From Syntrophomonas palmitatica JCM 14374 (lineage in GTDB: Bacteria; Bacillota; Syntrophomonadia; Syntrophomonadales; Syntrophomonadaceae), in NCBI RefSeq assembly GCF_001311885.1, contig NZ_BBCE01000005.1:60851-124850 (forward strand): 64,000 nt of DNA, written 5' to 3'. The notes below the pieces were generated by a model that saw only the letters and a program-made list of their open reading frames with translations, did no database searches and was not told the origin of the DNA. The position numbers and the translations under genes were made by a program. Within the stretch, counting starts at the first letter, position 1. Each line of letters opens with the position of its first letter. Positions 1-8,948 of this stretch are shown in pieces.

Positions 1-2
1 CA

Positions 3-1460
3 AACCCTTTGGAAATTATTCCCCAGTTAATGGGGCAGGTTATGTTGTCGAGGAATATTAATATCTTGTTTCATTTATCGTATCGGAGTTTATTTGAAGA
101 TATATTTCAGGAAATGTCTCGCTTGTTTATAAATGAAAAAAGGGTTTTGATGACCAGTACGGCAACAATTGACCATTTTATCAGGGATTGGACGCAAAAC
201 CAGATAAAATCCATCGGCCGCAATGATGATAGTTCGTCCATTTTCCATAATCGTTTTGCCGGAGTTCCAGCAATTATTGTGTCCGCAGGACCTTCTTTGG
301 AAAAACGCGTGGAAGAGTTACGGGAAATTAAAGAAAAAGCCTTAATAATTGCTCCGGGTACAGGGGCGAAAATATGCAAGAATCGTGATATTAAGGCACA
401 TTTAGGCATGGCCATGGACTCCGATAAAGAGGAAGCTGATTTGTTTGAAGACAGCAATATAAAAATTTTAATCGGTTCTTACCGTTTAAATCCCAAAGTT
501 TATGAAGTTTTTCCCAATCGTATTCTAAGAATGCTATTAAATACTGAAAATATTGCCCGCTATTATCATGAACATAATGAAATTCCGCAAGAGCTGATAA
601 GCGACTTTGCCTCGGTATCATCAACCGCCATATATTTCGCGGTTAAGTTGGGTTGTAATCCTATCATTCTAGTTGGTCAGGATATGTGTTATTATGGGCA
701 TCGTACTCACGCGGATGAGGAAGAAAACTCTATAGACGATGCTGTTTCGGCAAGACTAGTGGAGGCCAAGGACATTAATGGGGAAACAGTATATACGGAC
801 ACACCGTTCCTGGCTTTACAGAGGGATATGGAACTATTAAACCAGGCTATAAAAAGCACTAATAAATTAATTAATGCTTCAGAAGCGGGGTTAGGTATAC
901 CAGGAGTTGAAAATATGCGCTTGCGAGATGTATTGGACCGCTATATTTTGCCTTATGACAATGATGTAACGGCAATTATCGAGAGTGCTTTAATGGAATT
1001 GGATGCTGCCGATAATGTTAAAAGACCTTCAGCTGAATTGTTCCTAAATCATATGTTGGAGGAATTAAATCGCTTATTAGATATTAATCAAGAAAAGAAA
1101 CAGGAACTTGACAAACTTAAAGCAATGATTGACAAAGGGCTTAAGAGCAACCGCCTATATGATCAGCTTAAAACGATACGACAAAAGAATGACAATTTGC
1201 AAGATAGCCAATTGTATAAAATAGTAGTCATACCTATGTTGGAAAGGTTTATGAGTTTTTTTCAAGCGGGAGTTATGTACGCTTTTAGCAAAAAAAATGA
1301 GGATCCCCGAGCCTGGTTGTATTACGAAGGCAATTATTATGATTTAACCAATCGTTATATTAACATGATTAAAACATTAGTTCTCAATGAAATTAATGGA
1401 GATGCGGAATCCGGCAGCTTAACGTTTAGCAATAATGCCTTAACCATTAATTTTAAATAA
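3..1460 (+). CDS. Maf-type flagellin glycosyltransferase (DUF115), 5' partial
   Basis: C-terminal part of a motility-associated factor (Maf) protein. This family transfers nonulosonic acids such as pseudaminic acid onto flagellin Ser/Thr in the cytoplasm. The reading frame is open to the window edge, so the N-terminus is missing. The first 90 or so residues precede the core domain, which carries the family signature: VPAIIVSAGPSLEK near residues 86-100, then an AMDSD segment, and a GQDMCYYG segment near residue 225 that resembles the donor-binding region of sialyltransferase-like folds. A helical C-terminal part (residues 330-430) follows. It leads a run of Pse synthesis genes, which fits the assignment. 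A TTG at position 9 could be called as a start but has no ribosome binding site. Confidence 0.82.
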   Translation, partial: NPLEIIPQLMGQVMLSRNINILFHLSYRSLFEDIFQEMSRLFINEKRVLMTSTATIDHFIRDWTQNQIKSIGRNDDSSSIFHNRFAGVPAIIVSAGPSLEKRVEELREIKEKALIIAPGTGAKICKNRDIKAHLGMAMDSDKEEADLFEDSNIKILIGSYRLNPKVYEVFPNRILRMLLNTENIARYYHEHNEIPQELISDFASVSSTAIYFAVKLGCNPIILVGQDMCYYGHRTHADEEENSIDDAVSARLVEAKDINGETVYTDTPFLALQRDMELLNQAIKSTNKLINASEAGLGIPGVENMRLRDVLDRYILPYDNDVTAIIESALMELDAADNVKRPSAELFLNHMLEELNRLLDINQEKKQELDKLKAMIDKGLKSNRLYDQLKTIRQKNDNLQDSQLYKIVVIPMLERFMSFFQAGVMYAFSKKNEDPRAWLYYEGNYYDLTNRYINMIKTLVLNEINGDAESGSLTFSNNALTINFK

Positions 1461-1506
1461 ATTACCAAAGGATAACGGCTCAATTCTATGATGAGGTGGA
1501 GTAAAG

Positions 1507-2130
1507 ATGCCAGATACTGAACAAGAAATTTTTTGGATGGGTGATTTTGGTGATAAGTATACGGAACGCAATCAGGGTGAACAAATGCTTGCCAGTAATA
1601 CGGCTCTCTTTGCATCTATACTTGCAAAAACCGGAAAGGTGGAATCAATCCTGGAGTATGGGCCCAACCGGGGAATGAACCTTCTGGCTATTCGCAATTT
1701 ACTGCCTGTATGCGAATTTTCGGGTGTGGAAATAAATCAGACGGCTGTAGGTGAATTGAAACACTTTTCCTGGATTAAGGTTTATCATGAATCAATGTTG
1801 GATTTTAAGCTGGATTACCAGCGTGACCTGGTTTTATCAAAGGGTTTGCTGATACATATTAACCCGAATGAATTAGAACGGGCATATTCAGTGCTGTATG
1901 AAAGCAGTCGAAGGTATATTTGTCTGGTTGAATACTATAATCCCAGCCCGGTTGAATTAAAGTATCGAGGATTTGAGGGTAAGTTATTCAAACGTGACTT
2001 TGCCGGGGAAATGCTTGATAAATATAAAGATTTATATCTCTGTGATTATGGCTTTGTTTACCATCGTGATAATGTATTCCCACAGGATGATCTAAACTGG
2101 TTTTTACTAGAGAAAAGAAAGGGGCAGTAG
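1507..2130 (+). CDS. Pseudaminic acid biosynthesis-associated methylase (class I SAM)
   Basis: A 207-residue SAM-dependent methyltransferase-like protein. Motif I is the ILEYGPNRGMNL segment near residues 47-58 (a variant of the ExGxGxG loop), followed by an acidic motif II in SGVEINQ. Proteins of this form are repeatedly found beside Pse genes, and the family is named for that. It starts at ATG with GAGGTGGAG 5-12 bases upstream, and ends two bases before the amidotransferase start, so the two are probably cotranslated. The methyl acceptor (sugar or glycan) cannot be read from the sequence. Confidence 0.75.
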   Translation: MPDTEQEIFWMGDFGDKYTERNQGEQMLASNTALFASILAKTGKVESILEYGPNRGMNLLAIRNLLPVCEFSGVEINQTAVGELKHFSWIKVYHESMLDFKLDYQRDLVLSKGLLIHINPNELERAYSVLYESSRRYICLVEYYNPSPVELKYRGFEGKLFKRDFAGEMLDKYKDLYLCDYGFVYHRDNVFPQDDLNWFLLEKRKGQ

Positions 2131-2132
2131 AG

Positions 2133-3284
2133 ATGATAAGATATTGTAAACGTTGTGTTATGCCGGAAACCAAGCCTGACTTATATATAGATAACGAAGG
2201 GGTATGTGACGCTTGCAGAAATTATGAAAAAAGACCCCATGTAGACTGGACCCAACGATACAAGGAATTAAATGAGATTCTGGAACGGTATCGCAATAAA
2301 TCCGGCAGCAACTGGGATTGCATTGTTCCGGTCAGCGGAGGCAAAGACAGTACCTATCAGGTTATACGCATGCTGCAGTTAGGAATGAACCCTTTATGTG
2401 TAACGGCAACAACCTGTGATCTTTCCGACATAGGTCGCCGTAACATCGAAAACATTAAAAAACTGGGAGTGGATTATGTAGAATTTACTACTAATCCCGT
2501 TGTACGACGTAAGCTTAACCGGATAGGCCTAACTCAGGTGGGTGATATATCCTGGCCGGAACATGTGAGTATTTTTACTATTCCGGTGCGGGCGGCGGTG
2601 CAATTTAATGTGCCCTTGATTATCTGGGGGGAAAACACCCAGGATGAATACGGAGGTCCCGCTGCCGGCAAGGAAAGTAAGGTCCTAGATAGACGTTATT
2701 TTGAGGAGTTCTGTGGACTGCTTGGGATGAGGGTTTCTGATATGGCTGGTTTTGAGGGTATTGAACCCAAACATTTGATTCCCTACACTTACCCATCGTA
2801 TGAAGATATACAACGAGTGGGTGTTACCGGCTTATTTCTGGGTTATTTCCTGCCCTGGGACGGCTATGGCAATGCTTTAATTTCACAGGCTTACGGTTTT
2901 AATACTTTAAGTACCACGGTGGAAGGGTCAGTAGTAAATTATGAGAACCTGGATAATTACCAGACCGGTATTCATGATTATTTTAAATTCTTGAAATTTG
3001 CGTTTGGCCGGGCTACGGATATTGCGTGTCTGCATATAAGAAGAGGGCGTATATCCAGGGAAGACGGCAAGGAAATGGTGTACAGGCATGACGGGAAATT
3101 TCCCTGGACTTACCTGGGTAAACCATTGAAAGACATTCTGGAACCTCTTGATTTATCAGTGGATGAGTTTATTAAGATCTGTGACCGTTTCACAAACAAG
3201 AAATTATTTAAGCTTGATGCTCACGGAGAGCTTATTAAGGATAGGCATGGAAATCTGACTAAAATAAACTATGATAATGAATAA
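2133..3284 (+). CDS. N-acetyl sugar amidotransferase (WbpG/PseA-like, PP-loop)
   Basis: A 383-residue ATP-pyrophosphatase-type enzyme that activates an acetamido sugar so that ammonia can convert it to acetamidino. The PP-loop SGGKDS lies at residues 68-73. Two CxxC pairs (C5/C8 and C25/C28) form a likely zinc site at the N-terminus. In Campylobacter PseA and Pseudomonas WbpG the same family works on Pse or di-N-acetyl mannuronate derivatives. The hisH-like and hisF-like genes directly downstream should supply and channel ammonia. Which sugar is modified here is inferred from the neighbouring Pse genes. Confidence 0.82.
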   Translation: MIRYCKRCVMPETKPDLYIDNEGVCDACRNYEKRPHVDWTQRYKELNEILERYRNKSGSNWDCIVPVSGGKDSTYQVIRMLQLGMNPLCVTATTCDLSDIGRRNIENIKKLGVDYVEFTTNPVVRRKLNRIGLTQVGDISWPEHVSIFTIPVRAAVQFNVPLIIWGENTQDEYGGPAAGKESKVLDRRYFEEFCGLLGMRVSDMAGFEGIEPKHLIPYTYPSYEDIQRVGVTGLFLGYFLPWDGYGNALISQAYGFNTLSTTVEGSVVNYENLDNYQTGIHDYFKFLKFAFGRATDIACLHIRRGRISREDGKEMVYRHDGKFPWTYLGKPLKDILEPLDLSVDEFIKICDRFTNKKLFKLDAHGELIKDRHGNLTKINYDNE

Positions 3285-3321
3285 GCCGTAGTAACCTTTG
3301 TATGTCATTACAGGTGATTAT

Positions 3322-3936
3322 ATGAATGTAATAATAATCGACTACGGTATGGGCAATCTGCATTCCATCCGCCGGGCATTGGAGGAATGTGGTGCCAATG
3401 CTGTAATTGCTTCTAATCCCGGTGATTTGAGAAACGCCAGTCAAGTTGTACTGCCGGGGGTAGGAGCGTTTGCTGATGCAATGCACAATTTAAATACGCA
3501 GGGATGGATACCAGCTATTAAGCAAACGGTAGATGAGGGGGTGCCTCTTCTGGGAATATGCTTAGGAATGCAGCTCTTGGCTGATTGGGGGGATGAAGGC
3601 GGGGGATCTCCAGGATTGGGTTTTATTCCCGGAGAGGTGATAAAATTTCAACTGGAAGATTATGCTTTACGCATTCCTCATGTAGGCTGGAATGAGATAG
3701 AGATCAATAGAGAGCATCAGCTATTGTGCGGAATTGCTAACCGAACGGATTTTTATTTTGTACACAGCTATCATTTTGTAGCCCGGGAGGAAAAAAATGT
3801 ACTCACTACTACTTCCTACGGCATCGAATTTGTGTCAGCGGTTGTGAATAAAAACGTAATCGGAGTTCAGTTTCATCCCGAAAAGAGCCAACGTGCCGGT
3901 TTTGCTTTTATAAAAAACTTTTTACAGACTATCTAA
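3322..3936 (+). CDS. hisH: HisH-like glutamine amidotransferase of the acetamidino module
   Basis: A 204-residue class I glutaminase. The nucleophile is C80 in LGICLGMQLL, the oxyanion strand is LPGVGAF near 54-60, and the His/Glu pair sits in GVQFHPEKSQ near 185. Start ATG 3322 is preceded by CAGGTGA. No other histidine biosynthesis gene is present, and the gene lies between a sugar amidotransferase and a HisF-like gene. It is therefore the dedicated ammonia donor for sugar amidation, as with WbpG-HisH2-HisF2. The glutaminase fold is certain; the specialised role is inferred from context. Confidence 0.85.
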   Translation: MNVIIIDYGMGNLHSIRRALEECGANAVIASNPGDLRNASQVVLPGVGAFADAMHNLNTQGWIPAIKQTVDEGVPLLGICLGMQLLADWGDEGGGSPGLGFIPGEVIKFQLEDYALRIPHVGWNEIEINREHQLLCGIANRTDFYFVHSYHFVAREEKNVLTTTSYGIEFVSAVVNKNVIGVQFHPEKSQRAGFAFIKNFLQTI

Positions 3937-3952
3937 AAGGTGAACAATATTT

Positions 3953-4735
3953 ATGTTAAAAGTGCGCGTAATTCCCACTTTGTTATGGAAAGATTTCGGC
4001 CTTGTCAAGGGGATGGGATTTGATAGTTGGAGACGAGTGGGTGCAGTTTTGCCAGCAGTAAAGATATATAATATGCGTGAAGTAGATGAATTGATTTTAT
4101 TAGATATCACTGCCACTCATGAAAAACGCCATCCTGATTTCATTTCGATTTCTGAGTTTGCTCAGGAATGTTTCTGCCCGCTTACTGTCGGAGGAGGTAT
4201 TAGTAATCTGGAAGATGTAAAAAGCCTCCTAAGAGCTGGAGCTGACAAGGTTTGTATTAATTCTGCCGCCTATGAAAATCCATACTTAATAAGTGAAATA
4301 GCAGATCGTTTTGGCAGCCAGTGTGTAGTGGTCAGTATTGACGTACAACCAGAAAGGGAAGGACAATATTTTTGTTTTAGTCATAGCGGTACCAGGAATA
4401 CTGGAGAGGAAGTTCAGGCCTGGGCCAGAAAAGCAGAGGAAATGGGAGCAGGAGAAATCATGATTTGTTCTATTCCTCGGGACGGCACCATGCAAGGATA
4501 TGATTTAGATCTTATTAAACAGGTTAGTGATTGTACACATATACCGGTAATAGCTTCGGGCGGAGCTGGTAATTACGAAGATCTGTACCAGGCTGTCAGC
4601 CAGGGCCATGCTTCAGCGGTAGCTGCGGCAAGTATCTTTCACTTTACGGAGCAAACCCCTTTGGAGGCTAAAAAGTATTTAGCTGAACATGGGGTTATGG
4701 TTCGCAATGTAAACCGACAATTGGGTGAATATTAG
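3953..4735 (+). CDS. HisF-like protein of the acetamidino module (WbuZ type)
   Basis: A 260-residue (beta/alpha)8 barrel of the HisF family. Canonical HisF uses Asp11 and Asp130 as catalytic acids/bases. Here position 11 is Leu (PTLLWKDFGLVKG in place of the usual LDVKDGRVVKG), while D130 is kept in VVVSID. The substrate-site pattern LTVGGGI and the phosphate-binding ASGGAGNYEDL loop remain. This pattern fits the amidation-associated branch, which conducts ammonia to a partner rather than making imidazole glycerol phosphate. TAA-ATG spacing to hisH is 16 bases, and the start has AAGGTGA upstream. Confidence 0.82.
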   Translation: MLKVRVIPTLLWKDFGLVKGMGFDSWRRVGAVLPAVKIYNMREVDELILLDITATHEKRHPDFISISEFAQECFCPLTVGGGISNLEDVKSLLRAGADKVCINSAAYENPYLISEIADRFGSQCVVVSIDVQPEREGQYFCFSHSGTRNTGEEVQAWARKAEEMGAGEIMICSIPRDGTMQGYDLDLIKQVSDCTHIPVIASGGAGNYEDLYQAVSQGHASAVAAASIFHFTEQTPLEAKKYLAEHGVMVRNVNRQLGEY

Positions 4736-4745
4736 GGAGGATATC

Positions 4746-5481
4746 TTGAATACGGTCATTATTGTACAAGCCCGCATGACTTCAAGCCGTTTACCCGGAA
4801 AGGTTCTTAAAAAGGTTATGGATAAGACTTTGCTGGAATACCAGATTGAGAGGCTCAGAAGGGTGAGATCAGCGAACGGGCTGGTGGTGGCTACAACCAC
4901 TAATTCCAGTGATGAACCTATTATTGAGGAATGCGGCCGTCTGGGTATAAATGTTTTTCGCGGTTCGGAGGAAGATGTATTATCCAGGTATTACACGGCT
5001 GCCTCAGAATTCGGAGCCAGTGATGTAGTAAGGGTTACTTCCGACTGTCCGTTAATTGATCCAGAAATTATGGATAAGGTAATACAATATTACCAGCAAA
5101 ACCGCAATAAATTCGATTATGTAAGTAATACTGGAACGGACTTATCCGCGGGGAATGGATACTGAAGTTTTTTCATTCAAGGTACTAAAAGAGGCTTTTC
5201 AAGAAGCTAAATCCCAGTCTGAACGGGAACATGTAACTCCGTTTTTCTATCGTAACCCCCACCGTTTTCGTTTAGCCAGTGTCAGATATAATGGTGATGA
5301 GAGCAGGCATCGCTGGACCGTAGATACTCAGGAGGATTTTGAACTTATTAGCAATATCATTACCGCGATTTATCCCCAAAATCCCTGCTTCAATATGAAT
5401 GACACATTAGAATTGCTTCACGAACATTCGGAATGGATTTTAATTAATGCCATGGTTGAACAAAAGAAAACAGATAGTTGA
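4746..5481 (+). CDS. SpsF-like cytidylyltransferase, apparent frameshift near 5130
   Basis: Nucleotidyltransferase-fold protein of about 245 residues, starting at TTG 4746 after AGGGAGG. The N-terminal nucleotide-binding signature QARMTSSRLPGKVL is clear, as is the TSDCPLIDP acidic metal-site segment. The frame breaks around 5129-5133: upstream reads YVSNTGTDLSAG, but two lost bases (or one gained) would restore the family segment NT-ERTYPRGMDTEVF. The downstream frame then runs to 5481. Family members activate sugars such as nonulosonic acids with CTP. With the paralogue at 6085 it is a candidate CMP-Pse synthetase, because no classical PseF is seen. Confidence 0.75.
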
Positions 5482-5503
5482 ATATACTGTCGGAGGTTAT
5501 AAT

Positions 5504-6052
5504 TTGCGGTTAATGGACGGCAGTCTAAGGCTCCTGCAAAAAGACGATTTGGACCTGGTTTTAAATTGGCGCAACTCCAAACGTATAAGAGAGAGTATGT
5601 TTTCTGATTCCATCATAAGTAAGGAGCAGCACTATAACTGGTTTGAATCATTGTCCCACAATAACAGCATTCATTTGATATTTGAATACTGCCAGCGACC
5701 TGCGGGCATATGTAATTTTAAGGAAATTGATCATTTGCATAATAAATGCTTATGGGGGTTCTATTTAGGTGAACCTGATTTACCGCGGGGAACTGGCATA
5801 TTGTTAGGGTTTCACAGCCTGGAATACGCTTTTGGGATTATGAAGATCCGCAAGCTGTGCAGCCAGGTACTGGCCAATAATGTGACCAGCATGAATTATC
5901 ATATAAAACTTGGTTTTACTGAAGAAGGGGTTTGGCGAGAACATATAATGAAGAACTCTGAATATATAGATGTAGTTAATCTGGCTCAATTTCATTATGA
6001 GTGGCAAATAAAACGAAATGTTATTATTGAAATCCTGGAAAATCAATATTAA
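5504..6052 (+). CDS. pseH: PseH-like N-acetyltransferase (GNAT)
   Basis: GNAT protein of about 182 residues, matching PseH, which acetylates UDP-4-amino-4,6-dideoxy-N-acetyl-altrosamine with acetyl-CoA in the Pse pathway. Visible features are an early LNWRNSKRIRESM segment typical of PseH, WGFYLGEPDLPRGTG as the acetyl-CoA pyrophosphate loop, and a C-terminal NYHIKLGFTEEGV motif. The start is chosen as TTG 5504 because GGAGG lies 7 bases upstream; an in-frame ATG at 5513 is the alternative. It directly follows the cytidylyltransferase. Confidence 0.78.
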   Translation: MRLMDGSLRLLQKDDLDLVLNWRNSKRIRESMFSDSIISKEQHYNWFESLSHNNSIHLIFEYCQRPAGICNFKEIDHLHNKCLWGFYLGEPDLPRGTGILLGFHSLEYAFGIMKIRKLCSQVLANNVTSMNYHIKLGFTEEGVWREHIMKNSEYIDVVNLAQFHYEWQIKRNVIIEILENQY

Positions 6053-6084
6053 ACCAATTTTCCTGAAAAGGAGTGAAAACAATC

Positions 6085-6819
6085 ATGAGTATAGGCTGTA
6101 TTATCGAAGCCCGTATGACTTCTACTCGCCTTCCCGAAAAGGTTTTGCTTGATATTGTCGGAAAGCCTTCTATTCTTAGGCAAATTGAACGTGTCAATCG
6201 TTCCCGATATATTGACCTGGTGGTGGTGGCAACAACGGTTAACCCTGAGGATGATCCGCTGGTTGGAGTATTGGAAAAGAATAATATTCAATTTTTCCGC
6301 GGAAGTGAAGATGATGTGCTGGGGCGGGTTGCGGCAACAGCTCAAGCTTTTAATATAGATACGGTTGTAGAGATAACTGGAGATTGTCCTCTAGTGGATA
6401 TTAAGGAAAGCGACCGGGTAATTGAACGGTATCTGGAGGGTTCATATGATCTGGTAAGCAACAATTTATTACGAAGCTATCCCCTGGGTATGGATACTAT
6501 AGTCATGGATAACCGGGTATTGCAGGAATCAGCTCGCCTGACTGACGACCCGGTGCACAGGGAACATGTGTGCATGTATCTATATGAACATCCCTTTGAT
6601 TATCGTTTTTCCAATGTTGAAGCTCCGAGGTTTTTGTATGATCCTAAACTGCGCATGACATTAGATACCAGAGAGGATTACGAGTTTATTTCTCGGATTT
6701 ATGAAGAACTATATCCCCAAAAACCTGATTTTGATTTATATGACATGATGAGGCTGCTGCAGAAGCTGCCGGAATTAAGAAAGATTAACGAAGCAATACA
6801 TCATAAAAAAGTTAGGTGA
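6085..6819 (+). CDS. SpsF-like cytidylyltransferase, second copy
   Basis: A 244-residue intact paralogue of the gene at 4746. It shares IEARMTSTRLPEKVLL at the N-terminus, VVVATTVNPEDDP, FRGSEDDVLGR, and the metal-binding TGDCPLVD. Start ATG 6085 has AAGGAG about 11 bases upstream; a GTG at 6073 is too close to the site. The two copies differ at many positions, so they probably have different acceptors, for example two nonulosonic acids or a modified and an unmodified Pse. The pathway role is inferred. Confidence 0.78.
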   Translation: MSIGCIIEARMTSTRLPEKVLLDIVGKPSILRQIERVNRSRYIDLVVVATTVNPEDDPLVGVLEKNNIQFFRGSEDDVLGRVAATAQAFNIDTVVEITGDCPLVDIKESDRVIERYLEGSYDLVSNNLLRSYPLGMDTIVMDNRVLQESARLTDDPVHREHVCMYLYEHPFDYRFSNVEAPRFLYDPKLRMTLDTREDYEFISRIYEELYPQKPDFDLYDMMRLLQKLPELRKINEAIHHKKVR

Positions 6820-6823
6820 AAAC

Positions 6824-7831
6824 ATGCCTCAAAAAAATGTATCGCCTGTTTATAATGTCTTAATCATTGGGGGGGGACAAATCGGGGCATTATATGACAA
6901 CCCGGATTCGCAAAATATTTTAACCCATGCCCATGCCTTTACGGCACACCCAAATTACAGATTGCAGGGATTTGTCGACCAGGACAAGGAAAAGGCTTTG
7001 GGGGCTGCCCGTGTTTGGGGGGGTGGGGCGTATACGGATTTGAGCGAAGCCCTGGAAGATTGTCAGCCTGATATAATTTGCCTGGCTTTACCGGATGAAC
7101 ACCATTTTAGTTATCTTCAAATACTGGCCAAACTTGACCTCAAATTGATTTTTACCGAAAAACCATTAACGCAAACAATTGCAGAAGCTGACGAAATTAT
7201 ACGATTATATCAACATTCTTCCATACCAATAGCTGTTAATTATTTACGCCGCTTTATGCCGGAGTTTATTAGTCTGCGGGATCGGATCAGGCGGGGAGAG
7301 TTTGGCGATTATGTTACCGGTACCGGTTATTATGGCAAAGGTCTATTTCACAATGGTTCCCATATGCTGGATCTGTTGATATATTTGCTGGGTAATATAA
7401 CCGGGGGATTGGTTGTTAATCAAGAAAATGACTTCTATGATCATGATCCCAGTGCTTCCGTAATATGGGATCTTGAAAACCAGGGTAAATTTTATATGCA
7501 AAATGTTAATTGCCATTTTTTTACCGTCTTTGAAATGGACTTATTTTTTAGGCGAAAGCGCCTGCGCTTTTTGGAATCCGGTTTGCGTATAGAAGAATAT
7601 GACCTGGCAGATAATCAGGTTTTCTCAGGCTACCGCAGCCTTTCATTAAGTTCTGGATACACGACTTCATTGAACAGAGCCATAGCGTTTGGGGTACAAA
7701 ACATTTATGAACACCTTACAGATGGTAAGCCGTTGCTTTGTTCCCTAGAAGATGCCTACCGGGTTATGGGAGTATGCGATGCGTTACAGCGAGGGGGAAA
7801 ATATGAAAAAAATAATGCTGGCAGCATGTGA
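6824..7831 (+). CDS. Gfo/Idh/MocA-family sugar oxidoreductase
   Basis: A 335-residue NAD(P)-dependent dehydrogenase. The Rossmann signature is NVLIIGGGQIGALYD near residues 11-25. The EKPLTQTIAEADEI segment near residue 107 carries the conserved EKP lysine, and GLFHNGSHMLDLL near 170 carries the conserved His of the C-terminal domain. Members oxidise or reduce nucleotide sugars. It begins 4 bases after the cytidylyltransferase stop and overlaps the next start. With the aminotransferase and GNAT downstream it could make an extra amino sugar; the substrate is unknown. Confidence 0.75.
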   Translation: MPQKNVSPVYNVLIIGGGQIGALYDNPDSQNILTHAHAFTAHPNYRLQGFVDQDKEKALGAARVWGGGAYTDLSEALEDCQPDIICLALPDEHHFSYLQILAKLDLKLIFTEKPLTQTIAEADEIIRLYQHSSIPIAVNYLRRFMPEFISLRDRIRRGEFGDYVTGTGYYGKGLFHNGSHMLDLLIYLLGNITGGLVVNQENDFYDHDPSASVIWDLENQGKFYMQNVNCHFFTVFEMDLFFRRKRLRFLESGLRIEEYDLADNQVFSGYRSLSLSSGYTTSLNRAIAFGVQNIYEHLTDGKPLLCSLEDAYRVMGVCDALQRGGKYEKNNAGSM

Positions 7832-8948
7832 TCCCGGTGGCGCTAATACCTTGATTCCGCTTGTTCCGGTTTTACTGGATAAAGGATATAATATTCTTTT
7901 ATGCGGCAAAGAGGCTGCGTTACAGCGTTACCGCCAATTTGCATTAGACGCTCGCGCTATTAACGATTTTATGACTACGGCGGAAATAGATAGCTGGGCC
8001 ACATTTCTATCTGATGAACATCCTGATTTTATCATTACCGGCACCAGCGGAGCTGATTTTACCGAAAGATACTTGTGGAAAGCGGCCGAAAAGAATGGGA
8101 TAAAATGCATAGCCATTTTGGATCAGTGGATTAATTACGGCATAAGGTTCTCTGCCTTCCGTCCTGATGAAATGAACAAATATGAACAGGATATGCAGCA
8201 TCCTTATGTACCGGACTACATATTAGTGATGGATCAATACGCCCAGGAGCAGTTAATCCAAGCAGGCATTGATCAGCGCAGAATCAAAGTCAGCGGGCAG
8301 CCCTATTTTGATCTCTTAATGGAAGCCAAGCAGCAAATAAACCAATCGGAAGTGAATAATTTTCGAGAGAAAATTGGGATTAAACCCAACGACTTTTTAA
8401 TCACTTTTATTTCAGAACCGCTTAGTTATGAATATAACCGGAACAAAAACAGTGAGAGTTACCTGGGTTATGATGAAAAATCAATCTGTCTGCAAGTCCT
8501 GGAAGCATTAAATATAATAGTTAATGAATCCAAACGAAAAGTGCATTTCTTGATAAAACAACATCCGCGTGAACTTGATAATAATTACGATGCCTTAAGG
8601 GATAAGATCACCAGCAGCCTGATGAATATACGTATTGAAAAAAGTTTGGACACGTGGCCTTTGTTATTGGCTTCAGATTTGGTATGCGGAATGTCGTCGA
8701 TGTTATTGCTGGAAGCAATTATATTAGGGCGGCCAGCTATTAGTGTGCAGATTGGACTTAAAAGGGACAATCCGTTGATTTTAGACCAGCGAGGTATAAT
8801 GAAGTCTATTCTGCAAGCGGATGATTTGCAACAAAGCCTGCGCAGGATTTTGTTGGGCGGAGAAATACCGGAAGTAAATTGGGTTATTAAACCAGGTGCG
8901 GCGAATAAGGTAATTGATTTTATGGAGGGTGTGTTATGCCAAAATTAG
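7803..8948 (+). CDS. GT-B-like protein of the glycosylation locus, substrate unknown
   Basis: A 381-residue protein starting at ATG 7803 after GAGGGGGAAA, overlapping the oxidoreductase. It reads as two Rossmann-like halves: an N-terminal MLAACDPGGANTLIPLVPVL segment and a C-terminal half with KQHPRE near residue 245 and a DLVCGMSSMLLLEAIILGRP segment. The latter is a nucleotide-sugar-binding pattern shared by UDP-GlcNAc 2-epimerase-like and CDP-glycerol transferase-like GT-B proteins. A glycosyltransferase or NDP-sugar hydrolase/epimerase role is possible. The exact family is not recognised. Confidence 0.5.
   Translation: MKKIMLAACDPGGANTLIPLVPVLLDKGYNILLCGKEAALQRYRQFALDARAINDFMTTAEIDSWATFLSDEHPDFIITGTSGADFTERYLWKAAEKNGIKCIAILDQWINYGIRFSAFRPDEMNKYEQDMQHPYVPDYILVMDQYAQEQLIQAGIDQRRIKVSGQPYFDLLMEAKQQINQSEVNNFREKIGIKPNDFLITFISEPLSYEYNRNKNSESYLGYDEKSICLQVLEALNIIVNESKRKVHFLIKQHPRELDNNYDALRDKITSSLMNIRIEKSLDTWPLLLASDLVCGMSSMLLLEAIILGRPAISVQIGLKRDNPLILDQRGIMKSILQADDLQQSLRRILLGGEIPEVNWVIKPGAANKVIDFMEGVLCQN

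Noticed and set aside
3322..4735. hisH and hisF as histidine biosynthesis genes
   Set aside because: No other his genes are near, HisF lacks Asp11, and they follow a sugar amidotransferase in a Pse locus.
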